Part shown: positions 7,546 through 16,696 of the stretch, one piece after another
Layout of the letters: every line of letters begins with the position of its first letter
How positions within the stretch are numbered: the first letter of the stretch is position 1
Source: Clostridium_I sp047718555
Lineage (GTDB): Bacteria > Bacillota > Clostridia > Clostridiales > Clostridiaceae
Direction of reading: 5' to 3'
DNA length: 64,000 nt
NCBI RefSeq assembly: GCF_047718555.1
Contig: NZ_JBDNRK010000005.1
Span: 62,001-126,000, forward strand
Translations under genes and position numbers: made by a program
The notes under the pieces: model-generated
Told to the model about the DNA's origin: nothing
The model's database searches: none
What the model saw: the letters and a program-made list of their open reading frames with translations, nothing else

Positions 7546-8076
7546 ATGCTATTAACCCATAATTAATTACCTGTTAATGTTTGGGAATGTTAAGCAACCT
7601 TGAAATGGACGCAGTTTGCCCTGTGATTTTGGGCAGAATCTGCATATTAGTGTTTGGTTTATGTTGAAGTTTCCCTCTCATTATGCACTGTCATTGTATC
7701 AATACTTTCACCCTATTATTCGCCCATAGAGTGCCATATGGCTGTATTAATGCCGAATTTAATCCGAATGTACCTCCCCAGATAATTTAGCATAGACGGT
7801 CATCTGTACCCGACTAAGGGGCAGGCATTTAATAACAGTAAAATAGCTTGTCCCCATTGATTTTATAGCGTCGGCTCAATGTCACCTACTGGATAGCCTT
7901 TATAGTTATTCCAGTGCATAGATAACTAACCTATTACCAAAAAAGACAATAGGAAACTAAGCCTTTACAAATCCTATTTTTTAAATTATAATGAAAATAT
8001 CGTTAAGTTTGAATTTGTTAGGCTTACAGTTTAACAGTATTCAATTGTGGAATAAGTCGGTACTGCGAATACTGGC
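7546..8076. other. Non-coding stretch between integrase and replication genes
   Basis: About 530 bases without a convincing ORF on either strand. It appears less AT-rich than its flanks and has several short inverted repeats: TGCCC/GGGCA near 7620-7640, GCCATATGGC at about 7732-7741, CTGGA...TCCAG near 7890-7915 and CCTATT...AATAGG near 7930-7955. In many temperate phages this position holds the repressor switch, but no repressor gene is visible. It could be a regulatory region or a structured RNA; I do not recognise the family. Confidence 0.35.
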
Positions 8077-9042
8077 TTATTTTCTTTTATTTCTCTTCAT
8101 AGTAATACTTTGTTTTGATTCTGGCTTCATCTGCTCCAACGGATTATACTGGTCAAAGTCCTTCTGTAAGTCACTGGTAAACATTTCTACATAATTTCTA
8201 ACTATATCCATTGAAGAATGTCCTAATATCTTCTGTAATCTAAATATATCTCCACCAGCTAATATCCATTTCTTAGCGAAACTATGTCTGAACCTATGAA
8301 CTCCCCTTTTCATTACACCTCTTCTTGCGTTGTAGTCTATTATATTGTGTGAAAGTAAATCTACCTGTAGGAAATTACCATAAGCATTAACAAATAAAAA
8401 GTCCTCTGGTTCTCCTTGTCTATACTGCAAATACTCAATCAATATTTTCTTTATCGTACTGGACATTGGAACTAACTGTTCTTTACGGTTTTTAGTCCAA
8501 GTATATTTAACTAAGTCATTCTGGAAGTCCAGGTCATTCAACCGTATATTTACTAATGTCCTAGCTCTGCAACCTGTGGCAAGTAGAAAGTTCACTATAC
8601 ACCATGTTCTATACTCTAGGAAATTACAACTCTTTAAGTCTGGCTTCTGCAACAATAACTCCAGCTCTGCGTCTGTGTATACTTCAATAACTTTTTTATC
8701 ATACTTTAACTTGGGTATCTTAAATCTCTCTACATATTCCAACTTCATAAAGTAATACAAAACTGCTCTTATTGTTATTAGTGTTGAGTTTACAGTTACC
8801 TCATTAGACTTTGTATTGTTTCTTAGATGTCTGATAAATTCTTCAACTGTTTTACTGGTGATACTGCTTAGCTGTGTATCTGGAGGTATAAACAAATACC
8901 AAATATGTTCTATATCTCTGTAGTGCTTAATTGTAGTTTCCCTTAGATTTCTGGCTTTACAATAGAGAATGAACTCTTCAAAACCTTTCTGAAATGTCTT
9001 ACCTTCTTTAACTCTGTTCAGCTCTAATTTCTTTCTTTTCAC
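8077..9042 (-). CDS. Tyrosine recombinase / phage integrase
   Basis: A 321-residue site-specific recombinase that should integrate and excise the element at the adjacent tRNA-Leu gene. An N-terminal SAM-like core-binding domain occupies residues about 15-105. The catalytic domain has the Arg in TGCRARTL (about 159), a beta-strand Lys near 184, the HRFRH box at 249-253, Gly-His in LGHSS (His275) and the nucleophile Tyr284 in VRNYVEM. All key residues are present. The start is GTG (9040-9042) after GGGGG with a nine-base spacer. It reads away from the tRNA 3' end about 125 bases away, a standard arrangement. Confidence 0.92.
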   Translation of the reverse strand: MKRKKLELNRVKEGKTFQKGFEEFILYCKARNLRETTIKHYRDIEHIWYLFIPPDTQLSSITSKTVEEFIRHLRNNTKSNEVTVNSTLITIRAVLYYFMKLEYVERFKIPKLKYDKKVIEVYTDAELELLLQKPDLKSCNFLEYRTWCIVNFLLATGCRARTLVNIRLNDLDFQNDLVKYTWTKNRKEQLVPMSSTIKKILIEYLQYRQGEPEDFLFVNAYGNFLQVDLLSHNIIDYNARRGVMKRGVHRFRHSFAKKWILAGGDIFRLQKILGHSSMDIVRNYVEMFTSDLQKDFDQYNPLEQMKPESKQSITMKRNKRK

Positions 9043-9167
9043 GACAAAAAACCCCCACTAACCCTCTGTTTAATTTACACAAAGAATTAGTGCGGATTAT
9101 ATTATAGATTTCGGCAAGGTTATCACTGTTAACCCACCGCAACCTATTGATATTACTGACTTTATAT

Positions 9168-9250
9168 TGGTGCGGATAACAGGACTCGAACCTGCATGGT
9201 TTCCCACTAATACCTGAAACTAGCGCGTCTGCCAATTCCGCCATACCCGC
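9168..9250 (-). tRNA. tRNA-Leu (anticodon CAG)
   Basis: An 83-base tRNA with acceptor arms GCGGGTA/TATCCGC, an anticodon stem CTAGT/ATTAG with loop TTCAGGT (anticodon CAG), a long class II variable arm, a T-loop GGTTCGAGTCC, and an encoded CCA at 9168-9170. It is the likely attachment site of the adjacent prophage: the integrase gene lies on its 3' side, and an attB identity segment in the 3' half would leave the tRNA intact. Confidence 0.93.
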
Positions 9251-9320
9251 ATAACTAAGCCATTCACACTATATATTTTCTTACTACTTCACACTAGAAT
9301 TAGCATAATTGATATATCCT

Positions 9321-9348
9321 ATTATACACCACTCTTATAAATAATCAA
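9321..9348 (-). promoter_or_regulatory. Probable promoter of tRNA-Leu
   Basis: On the minus strand TTGATT (9343-9348) and TATAAT (9321-9326) are separated by 16 bases. Transcription would begin about 60 bases upstream of the mature tRNA. The rest of the 9251-9597 gap is AT-rich and otherwise holds only the terminator at 9500-9540. Confidence 0.55.
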
Positions 9349-9499
9349 CCATTAATAATCCATTTAAATACTCTAAAAAAAAATATTACATCGCCAGTTT
9401 TGGTGACTCCCTAAAAATTTTCTACTTATATATACCTTATCATGCTATTTATATCTATAGTAATTATTTTACTAAATTCAATAATTATTCCCAAAACAT

Positions 9500-9540
9500 T
9501 AAAATAAATCCTAGAGCACTTTATCAGCTCTAGGATTTTT
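9500..9540. terminator. Terminator after the VanW gene
   Basis: An 11-base-pair perfect stem (AATCCTAGAGC / GCTCTAGGATT, 9507-9537) with a nine-base loop. The minus-strand side continues TTTATTTT, suiting the end of the VanW-family gene; the plus-strand side also ends in a T-run. Confidence 0.75.
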
Positions 9541-9597
9541 CACTCAACTCTCTACTCAAAAATCACCTTTATTTACATCTTATAAAAATCAAAAAAT

Positions 9598-10962
9598 CTA
9601 CTTCTTTGTTCCTCTTCTTATCACCTGATCAACAGCATTATATGTGTCATTAGCTATTACATCTTGTGAAATCATCTGTCCATTCTGATATGTCTGCAAA
9701 AATACTTTTACTCTATGTCCTACTGAAGGATTTTGATCAATTCTTGTAGTTCCCGCTGGCATAGTAGGATCATCAATATAAGATACCTTTGGCTGAATAG
9801 TTTCATAAACATTATTTGCTACCTTATAAGTTTTACCAGTCAAGCTATTGTCAGAATATATACTGAAGGTTTCTATTCCATTATCTGAATTTCCCTCAAT
9901 GTATATTGGAAAATCCAAAGTATTTTTAAATTGATAATCTAAATTACCATAATCTACAGTAGCATCAAAACCTAAGGGTACATAGGCAGAAGGTATAGTA
10001 TGATGCAATCTTTCAGTTGCCTTTATACCAGCTTGTAATACCGCATTATAAAGTGTAGTGGAAACCTGACATATTCCTCCACCAAGTCCCATTCCAGTAG
10101 AGTACCCAATATCTACAGGTGCAGATTGATAACCCTTTGCTGCCGTTCTCTCACCTACCACTCCATTAAAGCTAAAGCTTTCTCCTGGCATGAGAACAAG
10201 ACCATTTATGGCTTTTGTCGCAAGCTGAATATTAATTGCTCTTCCCGGACTTGATATAGGTCCATAGCTTGTATTAAATGTAGATATTAATGTGTTAATC
10301 TTTTGAAGCTTTTCCTTAGTCCTAGTTGCTTTTACAGTTTCTACATTAGCTTGTACATTTGTATCTGAAGTAATAGTTCCACCTATGGCATCTATGGCTG
10401 CTGTTATTTTATTTTTCAGTTCAACATCATTTAATTTATATCCATCTGTATCTGGTGTAATTTGAAATCCTGAACCAGACTTTGTAATGGTAGCATTTAT
10501 AGCATCCTTATTGACATCTTTCTTTATATTGTTTACAAATTCATCTAGGGGTTTTTTATCATAAGTAAAGGAAAGTTTAATATCCTTTTGCTGAGGCTTT
10601 TTTATAAGCTTATACTTATCATAAGTACTAAGATTTTTCCCATAGTTGAAAGCTTCTGCTGTAACCTTATCTATATTATATTGGGCGTTTAATTTAGAAT
10701 AAGAAATGCTATAATTCTTTCCCTGTGCTTGTACATTTACTTTCTTATCTCCAACTACAGCTTGATATTTATCAGAAACCATTTTTTTGGCTTCATCTAT
10801 ACTTTTACCAGAAACATCTATATCCTGAATTTTTACTCCTGGATAAATAATATTGTCGAAACTTTTAACCTTTGAATAAATATTATATGCTGGTATCGAA
10901 ATACCCATAATTACTATAACAGCACAGGCAATGCCTATAATAATTATATTTTTTTTCTTCAT
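9598..10962 (-). CDS. VanW-family cell-wall protein with PG-binding and G5-like regions
   Basis: A 454-residue membrane-anchored envelope protein. It starts with a positively charged segment and one transmembrane helix (residues about 5-28). A peptidoglycan-binding-4 type region follows (about 40-190). The VanW domain covers about 225-370 with its hallmarks PGRAINI, LMPGESFSFN, GGGICQVSTTLYNAVL and HHTIPSAYVP. The C-terminal 70 residues look like a G5-type domain. VanW proteins are associated with the cell wall but their reaction is unknown. The ATG at 10960-10962 is preferred over an in-frame TTG at 10968 because GAGGAG is seven bases from the ATG. Confidence 0.85.
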   Translation of the reverse strand: MKKKNIIIIGIACAVIVIMGISIPAYNIYSKVKSFDNIIYPGVKIQDIDVSGKSIDEAKKMVSDKYQAVVGDKKVNVQAQGKNYSISYSKLNAQYNIDKVTAEAFNYGKNLSTYDKYKLIKKPQQKDIKLSFTYDKKPLDEFVNNIKKDVNKDAINATITKSGSGFQITPDTDGYKLNDVELKNKITAAIDAIGGTITSDTNVQANVETVKATRTKEKLQKINTLISTFNTSYGPISSPGRAINIQLATKAINGLVLMPGESFSFNGVVGERTAAKGYQSAPVDIGYSTGMGLGGGICQVSTTLYNAVLQAGIKATERLHHTIPSAYVPLGFDATVDYGNLDYQFKNTLDFPIYIEGNSDNGIETFSIYSDNSLTGKTYKVANNVYETIQPKVSYIDDPTMPAGTTRIDQNPSVGHRVKVFLQTYQNGQMISQDVIANDTYNAVDQVIRRGTKK

Positions 10963-11164
10963 AAACAATCTCCTCGTCTTTCACACTATATGATATTTAT
11001 TATACTATAAAATAACAGTTATTTATACATTGTACCTTATTTATAAAATATTAAATTTTTCTTACATGTAGAATAGGATCATTAACTTTTATTAAAACTA
11101 AGTTAGACATATTTAAGTTCAAAAAAATTATATATTATGATAAAATTATGAGAAAGGAAGTGAT

Positions 11165-12199
11165 ATGATGTATAATGTTGACAAAATCAAATATTATCTT
11201 AATAATATTCTTGCTATTCCTAGTCCAAGTGGCTTTACTTGCAATATAATGGATTATATAAAGGAAGAATTACATTTATTGAATGTGTTTTATTATACGA
11301 AAAATAAGGGCTCAGTTGTGGCAAAAATAGATGGTAAAAATAAAGATTATATAAAAACTTTCTCCTGTCATGTAGACACTTTGGGTGCCATGGTTAAGGA
11401 AATTAAATCTAAAGGAACTCTCGCACTATCTCCTATAGGTGGATTTATGATGAATTCAATCGAAGGTGAAAATTGTATAGTTGAAACTTTGGAAGGTAAA
11501 AGCTTTAGTGGTACTATACAAACTATAAAACCCTCAGTTCATATCCATAGTGATGCAAAAGATTTAAAAAGAGAATCCTCAAATATGGAAGTAGTGCTGG
11601 ATGAAAAGGTTACTACAAAAGAAGATGTAGAAAATTTGGGTATAGACGTAGGTGATTTCATTACCTTTGATCCTAGAATAAAATTTACTGACAGCGGATT
11701 TATAAAAAGCAGACATTTAGATGATAAAGCAAGTACTGCTATATTGCTTTATGCTATAAAATATATTACGGAAAACAATATAGAACTTCCTTATACCGTT
11801 AATTTTTTATTTACCAATTATGAGGAGGTGGGCCATGGTGGCTCCTGCATACCTGAAGATACAAAAGAGTTTATTGCAGTAGACATGGGCGCACCTGGTA
11901 CCGGTCAGAATTCTTCCGAATACAGTGTCTGTATTTGCGCAAAAGATTCCTCTGGTCCCTATGATTTAGAACTTAGAAAAAAGCTCACCAATATATGCAA
12001 AGACAAAAATATATTTTACAAAACAGATATTTATCCTCACTATGGTTCTGATGCTTCTGCAGCTTTAAGAGCTGGCTGGGACATAAAAACTGCTCTTATA
12101 GGCACTGGCGTTTATGCATCTCACGGCTATGAGAGAACTCATATTGATGGAATATTATCTACATTGGATTTAATAATTAATTACTGCATGAAAAGCTAA
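11165..12199 (+). CDS. M42-family metallo-aminopeptidase
   Basis: A 344-residue M42 (glutamyl aminopeptidase / former endoglucanase-M) cytoplasmic peptidase. Metal ligands and catalytic residues typical of the clan are visible: SCHVDTLG near residue 65, SRHLDDKAS near 183 (bridging Asp), NYEEVGHGG near 219 (catalytic Glu pair), VDMGAPG near 241, and the C-terminal HYGSDASAAL...GTGVYASHGYERTH. It would trim N-terminal residues from peptides using a two-metal centre. GGAAGTGAT precedes a double ATG; either codon could start. It is monocistronic and divergent from the VanW gene. Confidence 0.88.
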   Translation: MMYNVDKIKYYLNNILAIPSPSGFTCNIMDYIKEELHLLNVFYYTKNKGSVVAKIDGKNKDYIKTFSCHVDTLGAMVKEIKSKGTLALSPIGGFMMNSIEGENCIVETLEGKSFSGTIQTIKPSVHIHSDAKDLKRESSNMEVVLDEKVTTKEDVENLGIDVGDFITFDPRIKFTDSGFIKSRHLDDKASTAILLYAIKYITENNIELPYTVNFLFTNYEEVGHGGSCIPEDTKEFIAVDMGAPGTGQNSSEYSVCICAKDSSGPYDLELRKKLTNICKDKNIFYKTDIYPHYGSDASAALRAGWDIKTALIGTGVYASHGYERTHIDGILSTLDLIINYCMKS

Positions 12200-12246
12200 T
12201 TTAACTATTGGCAAATCTCAATTTTTCTTACAAAAATTTTGTAAAT

Positions 12247-12350
12247 AATAAGTATCTGAGATACTTATTTAGATGAATATACTTTTCCAACCTTAAATAA
12301 AAGACTACTATAATACACTCTTTAAACTAAATGCTATAGTAGTCTTTATA
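12247..12350 (+). terminator. Two tandem hairpins after the M42 peptidase gene
   Basis: A first hairpin AATAAGTATC/GATACTTATT at 12247-12269 is followed by a 12-pair stem AAGACTACTATA/TATAGTAGTCTT at 12301-12346 ending in T-rich sequence. They separate the convergent peptidase and HD-GYP genes. Confidence 0.6.
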
Positions 12351-12416
12351 CTTATTTTATTCTGCACAATATCTATTAATTATTCAAAATAAATTGAGAA
12401 TATTTATATAAAAAAT

Positions 12417-14387
12417 TTATTGACGCTGTCTATTAAATCTTCTATATCTAGCCCTAAATCTATCAATATTTTTAAAGAATACTTCTGCAATATATGGATC
12501 AAAATGCTTACCTGTATCCTGAGCTATAATTTCTATGGAATCCTCAAAAGAAAATGCCTTTTTATATGGTCTTTTACTTGTTAATGCATCAAATACATCA
12601 GCTATAGAAACTATTCTTGCGCTAAGTGGAATTTCTTCACCGCTCCTCCCGTAAGGATAGCCTGTACCATTCCACCATTCATGATGCCCTTCTGCTATTT
12701 CAATGGCCATTTTAAATACACTTCTACCTTTTTTCATCAGATTTTCATCTGCCAATCTTAATACTTTTCCACCATAAGTAGTATGTGTTTTCATTATTTC
12801 AAATTCCTCTTCCGTTAATTTATCAGGCTTTAGCAATATATCATCCCTTATAGCTACCTTTCCTATATCATGAAGAGGACTAAATCTTTCTATGGAATTT
12901 ATATAAGTCATATCAATTATGTCCTTATATTTGTCCTCCTTTGATAAATATTCAGCTAACATTCTTGAATAAATTTTCATTCTATCCAAATGTTCCCCTG
13001 TTTCTGGATCTCTTTCTTCTGTTAGAACTGCTAGAGCTAAAGTTGAGCTTACAATCATATCTTCAATTAAAATATCTTCTTCAAGACTTAGCATAATGCT
13101 ATTGGCAACTATTTCAAGAAATTCTATATGTTCTTTTTTGTAAATGTTTTTTTGATTGCTGGAAAAAAATATTATTCCTATAGGACTGTCATTATTTATT
13201 AACGGAAAAGTTATTGATGACTTTATACCTTCTTCTAGTAATATTTTATTGTATTCACGTACATTTTTTCCATTCACATATTCCTCTAAATCATTTATAA
13301 GCCTTGCTTTTTTATCTTTTAATATTTTGTAAAGGCTTGTACTAACAATTTCTGCCTTTATACCCAACATCCTTTTAGCTAGATTTTCATGTTCTTTTCC
13401 CGCTGAGGCGTAAGAAGCTTTTATAAACTTACCATCATCTTCAATAAGTGCTACTCCTATATATGTATAAGGAACATATTCTTGAAAAGAATTGAAGATT
13501 TTATCCAATATATCTTTAAAAGGTAAATTTTTACTCAAATCTTCAATTATGTTAATCAAACTCTTCAACTTATCGAATACAGTTTGTACCTCGTAAAATA
13601 CAGGTTTTAATTCCTCTCTCCTAAATTTAGGTATGGCTACGTTGAGGTCATTAATTCCTATATTAGTCATTCCCCTATAAAATTGATTCATAGGCAGAAA
13701 TAAATTTATATAAGTGTTTGTCATAAATACAGCTAATATTATTAATATTAATATTCCGACAGCAGTTAGAATATTAATATAAACCTGCATTCTATTATTA
13801 TCATATTCTTTAATTAAATTTGCCATTTTTTCATTATAGTCTAGAAGTATCTGATTATTCTCGTTTATGTATCTTGTAGCTTTTAATAATTCCGTAAGAT
13901 TACTTTTGTTATTAAAAACTACATTTATACTTTCATAATATTGCGGCCAAATTTTATCATGCTTAATAAAGATATTATTTAAATTATCATTACGCATTCC
14001 CTTAAAGCTCACTATAGCATTATCTTGAACTATGTATCCCTGTTTTATAAAGTTATACTGTTTAATATAGCTATTCTCTGCCTGTTTTAAGTCTTTTAAA
14101 GTTTCATTTACTTTATTTTGTAGGGATTCCTTTGATTCACCATTGCCATCGTATACTTGCAGCAAAGATTCTATTTCAAAAACTCTATTAGAATCTTTTG
14201 CCATAATCTGCGTCAATGTTATTTGTTCTGAAAGTGAATTAGAAAGATTAATACCTTGATGATTTCTATATACATTCACCATTAGTAATGAGAAAAAAAC
14301 GATTATTGCTGAAGTAAGTAGTATAACAATTATTGCAAGCTGCTCTCTGTAAAGCCTTAGAATAGATTTATTTTTCTGTGTGTACAT
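12417..14387 (-). CDS. Membrane HD-GYP protein with GAF domain (putative c-di-GMP phosphodiesterase)
   Basis: A 656-residue sensor. One transmembrane helix near residues 15-40 and another near 200-222 flank an extracytoplasmic helical region. Residues about 285-430 look like a GAF domain. The HD-GYP domain fills the last 200 residues: EHLDRM, the metal-binding HD in LHDIGKVAIRDD, KTHTTYGG, EGHHEWWNGTGYP and SIADVFDALTSKRPYKKA. The HD and GYP motifs are intact, so hydrolysis of cyclic di-GMP is plausible. The ATG follows GAGAGGGTAAAGAAT. It starts 68 bases after the TPM-domain gene and may be in the lemA transcript. Confidence 0.85.
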   Translation of the reverse strand: MYTQKNKSILRLYREQLAIIVILLTSAIIVFFSLLMVNVYRNHQGINLSNSLSEQITLTQIMAKDSNRVFEIESLLQVYDGNGESKESLQNKVNETLKDLKQAENSYIKQYNFIKQGYIVQDNAIVSFKGMRNDNLNNIFIKHDKIWPQYYESINVVFNNKSNLTELLKATRYINENNQILLDYNEKMANLIKEYDNNRMQVYINILTAVGILILIILAVFMTNTYINLFLPMNQFYRGMTNIGINDLNVAIPKFRREELKPVFYEVQTVFDKLKSLINIIEDLSKNLPFKDILDKIFNSFQEYVPYTYIGVALIEDDGKFIKASYASAGKEHENLAKRMLGIKAEIVSTSLYKILKDKKARLINDLEEYVNGKNVREYNKILLEEGIKSSITFPLINNDSPIGIIFFSSNQKNIYKKEHIEFLEIVANSIMLSLEEDILIEDMIVSSTLALAVLTEERDPETGEHLDRMKIYSRMLAEYLSKEDKYKDIIDMTYINSIERFSPLHDIGKVAIRDDILLKPDKLTEEEFEIMKTHTTYGGKVLRLADENLMKKGRSVFKMAIEIAEGHHEWWNGTGYPYGRSGEEIPLSARIVSIADVFDALTSKRPYKKAFSFEDSIEIIAQDTGKHFDPYIAEVFFKNIDRFRARYRRFNRQRQ

Positions 14388-14455
14388 ATTCTTTACCCTC
14401 TCTATGAAATAATACTGGGCTCAAGGTCAAATTACTAAGGCTATCACTTATTTTG

Positions 14456-15259
14456 CTACCAACCTCCCGAAGACCCGCCGCCGCCGGAATCTCCACCACC
14501 AAAACCACCGAAGTCACTTCCACCAGAAGATCCTCCACTTGAACCACCGAATCCGCCTCCACCAAATCCGCCAAAACCCCCGCCACCAAATCCGCTTCCA
14601 CCTCTTGGTCCATTTCTAAAAGACCTTAAGATTAGAATTATAACAATCAAAATTATAGCAGCAGTTGGTATTAAACTCACTATTCCTCTGGTATTTTTAT
14701 CGCTATTTTCATTTATTTTTATGTGTGAATTCTTTTCTAGTTTTACATTATAAGATTTTGCTATGTCATCCGCAAATACAGAATAAGCATCTTTTATGCC
14801 CTGATTAAAATTTCCAGTTGAAAATTTAGGTGCAGCCACAGAATCCATAATTCTTGCAGAATAAATATCAGTTATAGTACCCTCCAGGCCTTTTCCTACT
14901 TCTACCCTCCATTTCTTGTCTTTCATAGAAATGAGTATAAGTAAACCATTGTTTTTATCCTTCTGACCTATACCCCATTCTCTGAAAAGTCCATTAGCAT
15001 AACTTTCTATATCCCTGCCATCTAATGAATTAATTATAACCACCACTGACTGGGCACCGGTTTTATTTTCAAGTTCATTTCCAACAGATACAATATACTG
15101 TTTTGTACTATCGTCCATTATACCTGCATAGTCATTTACATATTTAAGACTTGTAGGTGAAAGAGGTTGAGGTTGTGCTTTTATATGCAACACCGATACT
15201 ATAATTACTAATATTAATATCATCAATATTAATATTAGCTTACCTTTAATTTTATTCAT
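14456..15259 (-). CDS. TPM-domain (YgcG-type) membrane protein
   Basis: A 267-residue protein with an N-terminal hydrophobic segment (residues 7-27), a TPM domain (about 35-160, with VNDYAGIMD and NGLLILISMKDKKWRVEVGKG), a second membrane helix (about 195-212) and a Gly/Ser/Phe-rich tail of about 50 residues (FGGGGFGGFGGG type). This is the usual YgcG architecture. The TPM domain is thought to act in repair or assembly of membrane complexes, but its activity here is unknown. It follows lemA by eight bases, the common lemA-ygcG pairing. Confidence 0.85.
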   Translation of the reverse strand: MNKIKGKLILILMILILVIIVSVLHIKAQPQPLSPTSLKYVNDYAGIMDDSTKQYIVSVGNELENKTGAQSVVVIINSLDGRDIESYANGLFREWGIGQKDKNNGLLILISMKDKKWRVEVGKGLEGTITDIYSARIMDSVAAPKFSTGNFNQGIKDAYSVFADDIAKSYNVKLEKNSHIKINENSDKNTRGIVSLIPTAAIILIVIILILRSFRNGPRGGSGFGGGGFGGFGGGGFGGSSGGSSGGSDFGGFGGGDSGGGGSSGGW

Positions 15260-15267
15260 AATAATCC

Positions 15268-15837
15268 CTACTTTGTAAAATCAACTTTAGGTACCTGAGA
15301 AGCTCCTGCATCAGCCTTATAATAAGGCTTAGAAGTAAATCCAAAAATTCTAGCTACAATATTGCTAGGAAACTTCACTATAGATGTATTATAATCATTT
15401 ACAGCATTATTATAATCCTGCCTTGCTACAGAAATTCTATTTTCGCTGCCCTCAAGTGCTACAGATAAATCTCTAAAATTCTGGTTGGACTTTAAATCCG
15501 GATAATTTTCCACTACAACTAAAAGTCTTGACAATGATTGAGATAGTTGATTATCTGCATCTGCTTTTTCCTGTATTCCCTGAGCACTACCCAGCTTCGC
15601 CCTTGCATTGGCGATATCGGTAAAAATACCTTTTTCCTGAGAAGCATATCCTTTCACTGTAGCCACAAGATTAGGAATTAGATCAGATCTTCTCTGCAGC
15701 TGGGTATCTATGTTTGAGGATGAACTATTTACCTTTTGATTTAAAGCCGCCATAGAATTGTAGGTGCCTATAATTGGCACAATAATAACTAATGCAATTA
15801 CTATGACTATTATTATTGTTTTTAAAGTTTTACTCAT
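15268..15837 (-). CDS. LemA-family protein
   Basis: A 189-residue LemA protein: an N-terminal transmembrane helix (residues 6-26) followed by a helical bundle with the family blocks QRRSDLIPNLVATVKGYASQE, LVVVENYPDLKSNQNF and ISVARQDYNNAVNDYN, and a C-terminal FP..IVARIFGF segment. Function is poorly known; LemA occurs with TPM-domain proteins, as here. It is the first gene of the lemA-TPM(-HD-GYP) cluster. No frame damage is seen. Confidence 0.9.
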   Translation of the reverse strand: MSKTLKTIIIVIVIALVIIVPIIGTYNSMAALNQKVNSSSSNIDTQLQRRSDLIPNLVATVKGYASQEKGIFTDIANARAKLGSAQGIQEKADADNQLSQSLSRLLVVVENYPDLKSNQNFRDLSVALEGSENRISVARQDYNNAVNDYNTSIVKFPSNIVARIFGFTSKPYYKADAGASQVPKVDFTK

Positions 15838-15991
15838 ATAATTACCGTTGACAGAATATTATATAAAATTCATCTCTTATTTATTAAGATGTCAACCTTT
15901 TCCTTTCCTAAATATTTATGAAATTTACTTTTAATTCTATGTGTTTCCATACAAAGAAATACTATAAATTTATATTCTTGAAAAATATATT

Positions 15992-16336
15992 CTAAAATAG
16001 AGTTCCATTATAACCCCAATCATTAATTTCATGAAAAATCACATATATACTTTCTCCATCAATATTAAGTTCTTCCCTTAATAAATTGCAAATGGCACCA
16101 GTAAGTTTTTCTTTACTTTCTCTACTTACACTTCCACATATTTGTACTTCTACAACCGCCGCTCTTTCTTTTTTTTCTCCTCTAAAGTATAAAGTCTTAT
16201 TATCATTAAATCCTACAAATAGCCACTCCTCACTTTTGCCAGGTAAAATGCTTATAAGTTCCCCTAACTTCTCTTTTATTGTATTTTTCTTTTCCTCTGT
16301 AAGTTTCATTGTTAAATTTGAGTTAATATAAGGCAT
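15992..16336 (-). CDS. MIF / phenylpyruvate tautomerase-like protein
   Basis: A 114-residue member of the macrophage migration inhibitory factor superfamily. The second residue is Pro, which becomes the catalytic N-terminal proline after Met removal. The C-terminal block IYVIFHEINDWGYNGTLF matches the MIF signature around the WGxNG motif, and the length is typical. It may tautomerise keto-enol substrates; the physiological role in clostridia is not known. It appears monocistronic, with repeat R1 lying 115 bases upstream. Confidence 0.8.
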   Translation of the reverse strand: MPYINSNLTMKLTEEKKNTIKEKLGELISILPGKSEEWLFVGFNDNKTLYFRGEKKERAAVVEVQICGSVSRESKEKLTGAICNLLREELNIDGESIYVIFHEINDWGYNGTLF

Positions 16337-16450
16337 TCCAACACTCTCCTACTAAGTTTATATTAAAGTTTCTTTTTTACCATTTATTCTAAATTTTCTA
16401 ATTAAATTATATCATGTTATTAATAAAATTACATTTAATTATTCATTTTA

Positions 16451-16607
16451 GGCATATGAAAATAAATAGTAAGTCAAAGATGCGACGGATATTTTGAATC
16501 ATACAAGGAAACAGGTGACCAGGATAGTGAGCTATCTGAGGGTTCTGTTGACGTAGTAGGATTCAAAATAGACCAGCATACTGACTAGTTATTTATTTGA
16601 ATGTGCC
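16451..16607. repeat. MITE-like repeat R1, full copy 1
   Basis: A 157-bp element that begins GGCATATGAAAATAAATAGT and whose end, read in reverse, is GGCACATTCAAATAAATAAC. These imperfect terminal inverted repeats extend inward for about 55 bases, to a shared ATTTTGAATC block. The middle has nested smaller palindromes (GGATAG...CTATC; AACAG...CTGTT). Both flanks are TTA, an apparent 3-bp target duplication. There is no ORF. It closely matches copies at 47082 and 54643. Confidence 0.8.
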
Positions 16608-16696
16608 TTATATAGTTCCATATAATAATTAAACTTTTGGCAAAAATTGATTAATTGTTTATTTCCCATAAGATAGCTTCTTATTATACTAAAAAT

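Noticed and set aside
9008..9244. 78-residue ORF at the tRNA-Leu gene
   Set aside because: It is the translation of the tRNA-Leu gene and its flank; such ORFs (MAELADALVSG...) are a common artefact of tRNA-Leu sequences.
14368..14613. 81-residue Val/Asp/Glu-rich ORF
   Set aside because: Frame-shifted shadow of the Gly/Ser-rich tail of the TPM-domain gene.
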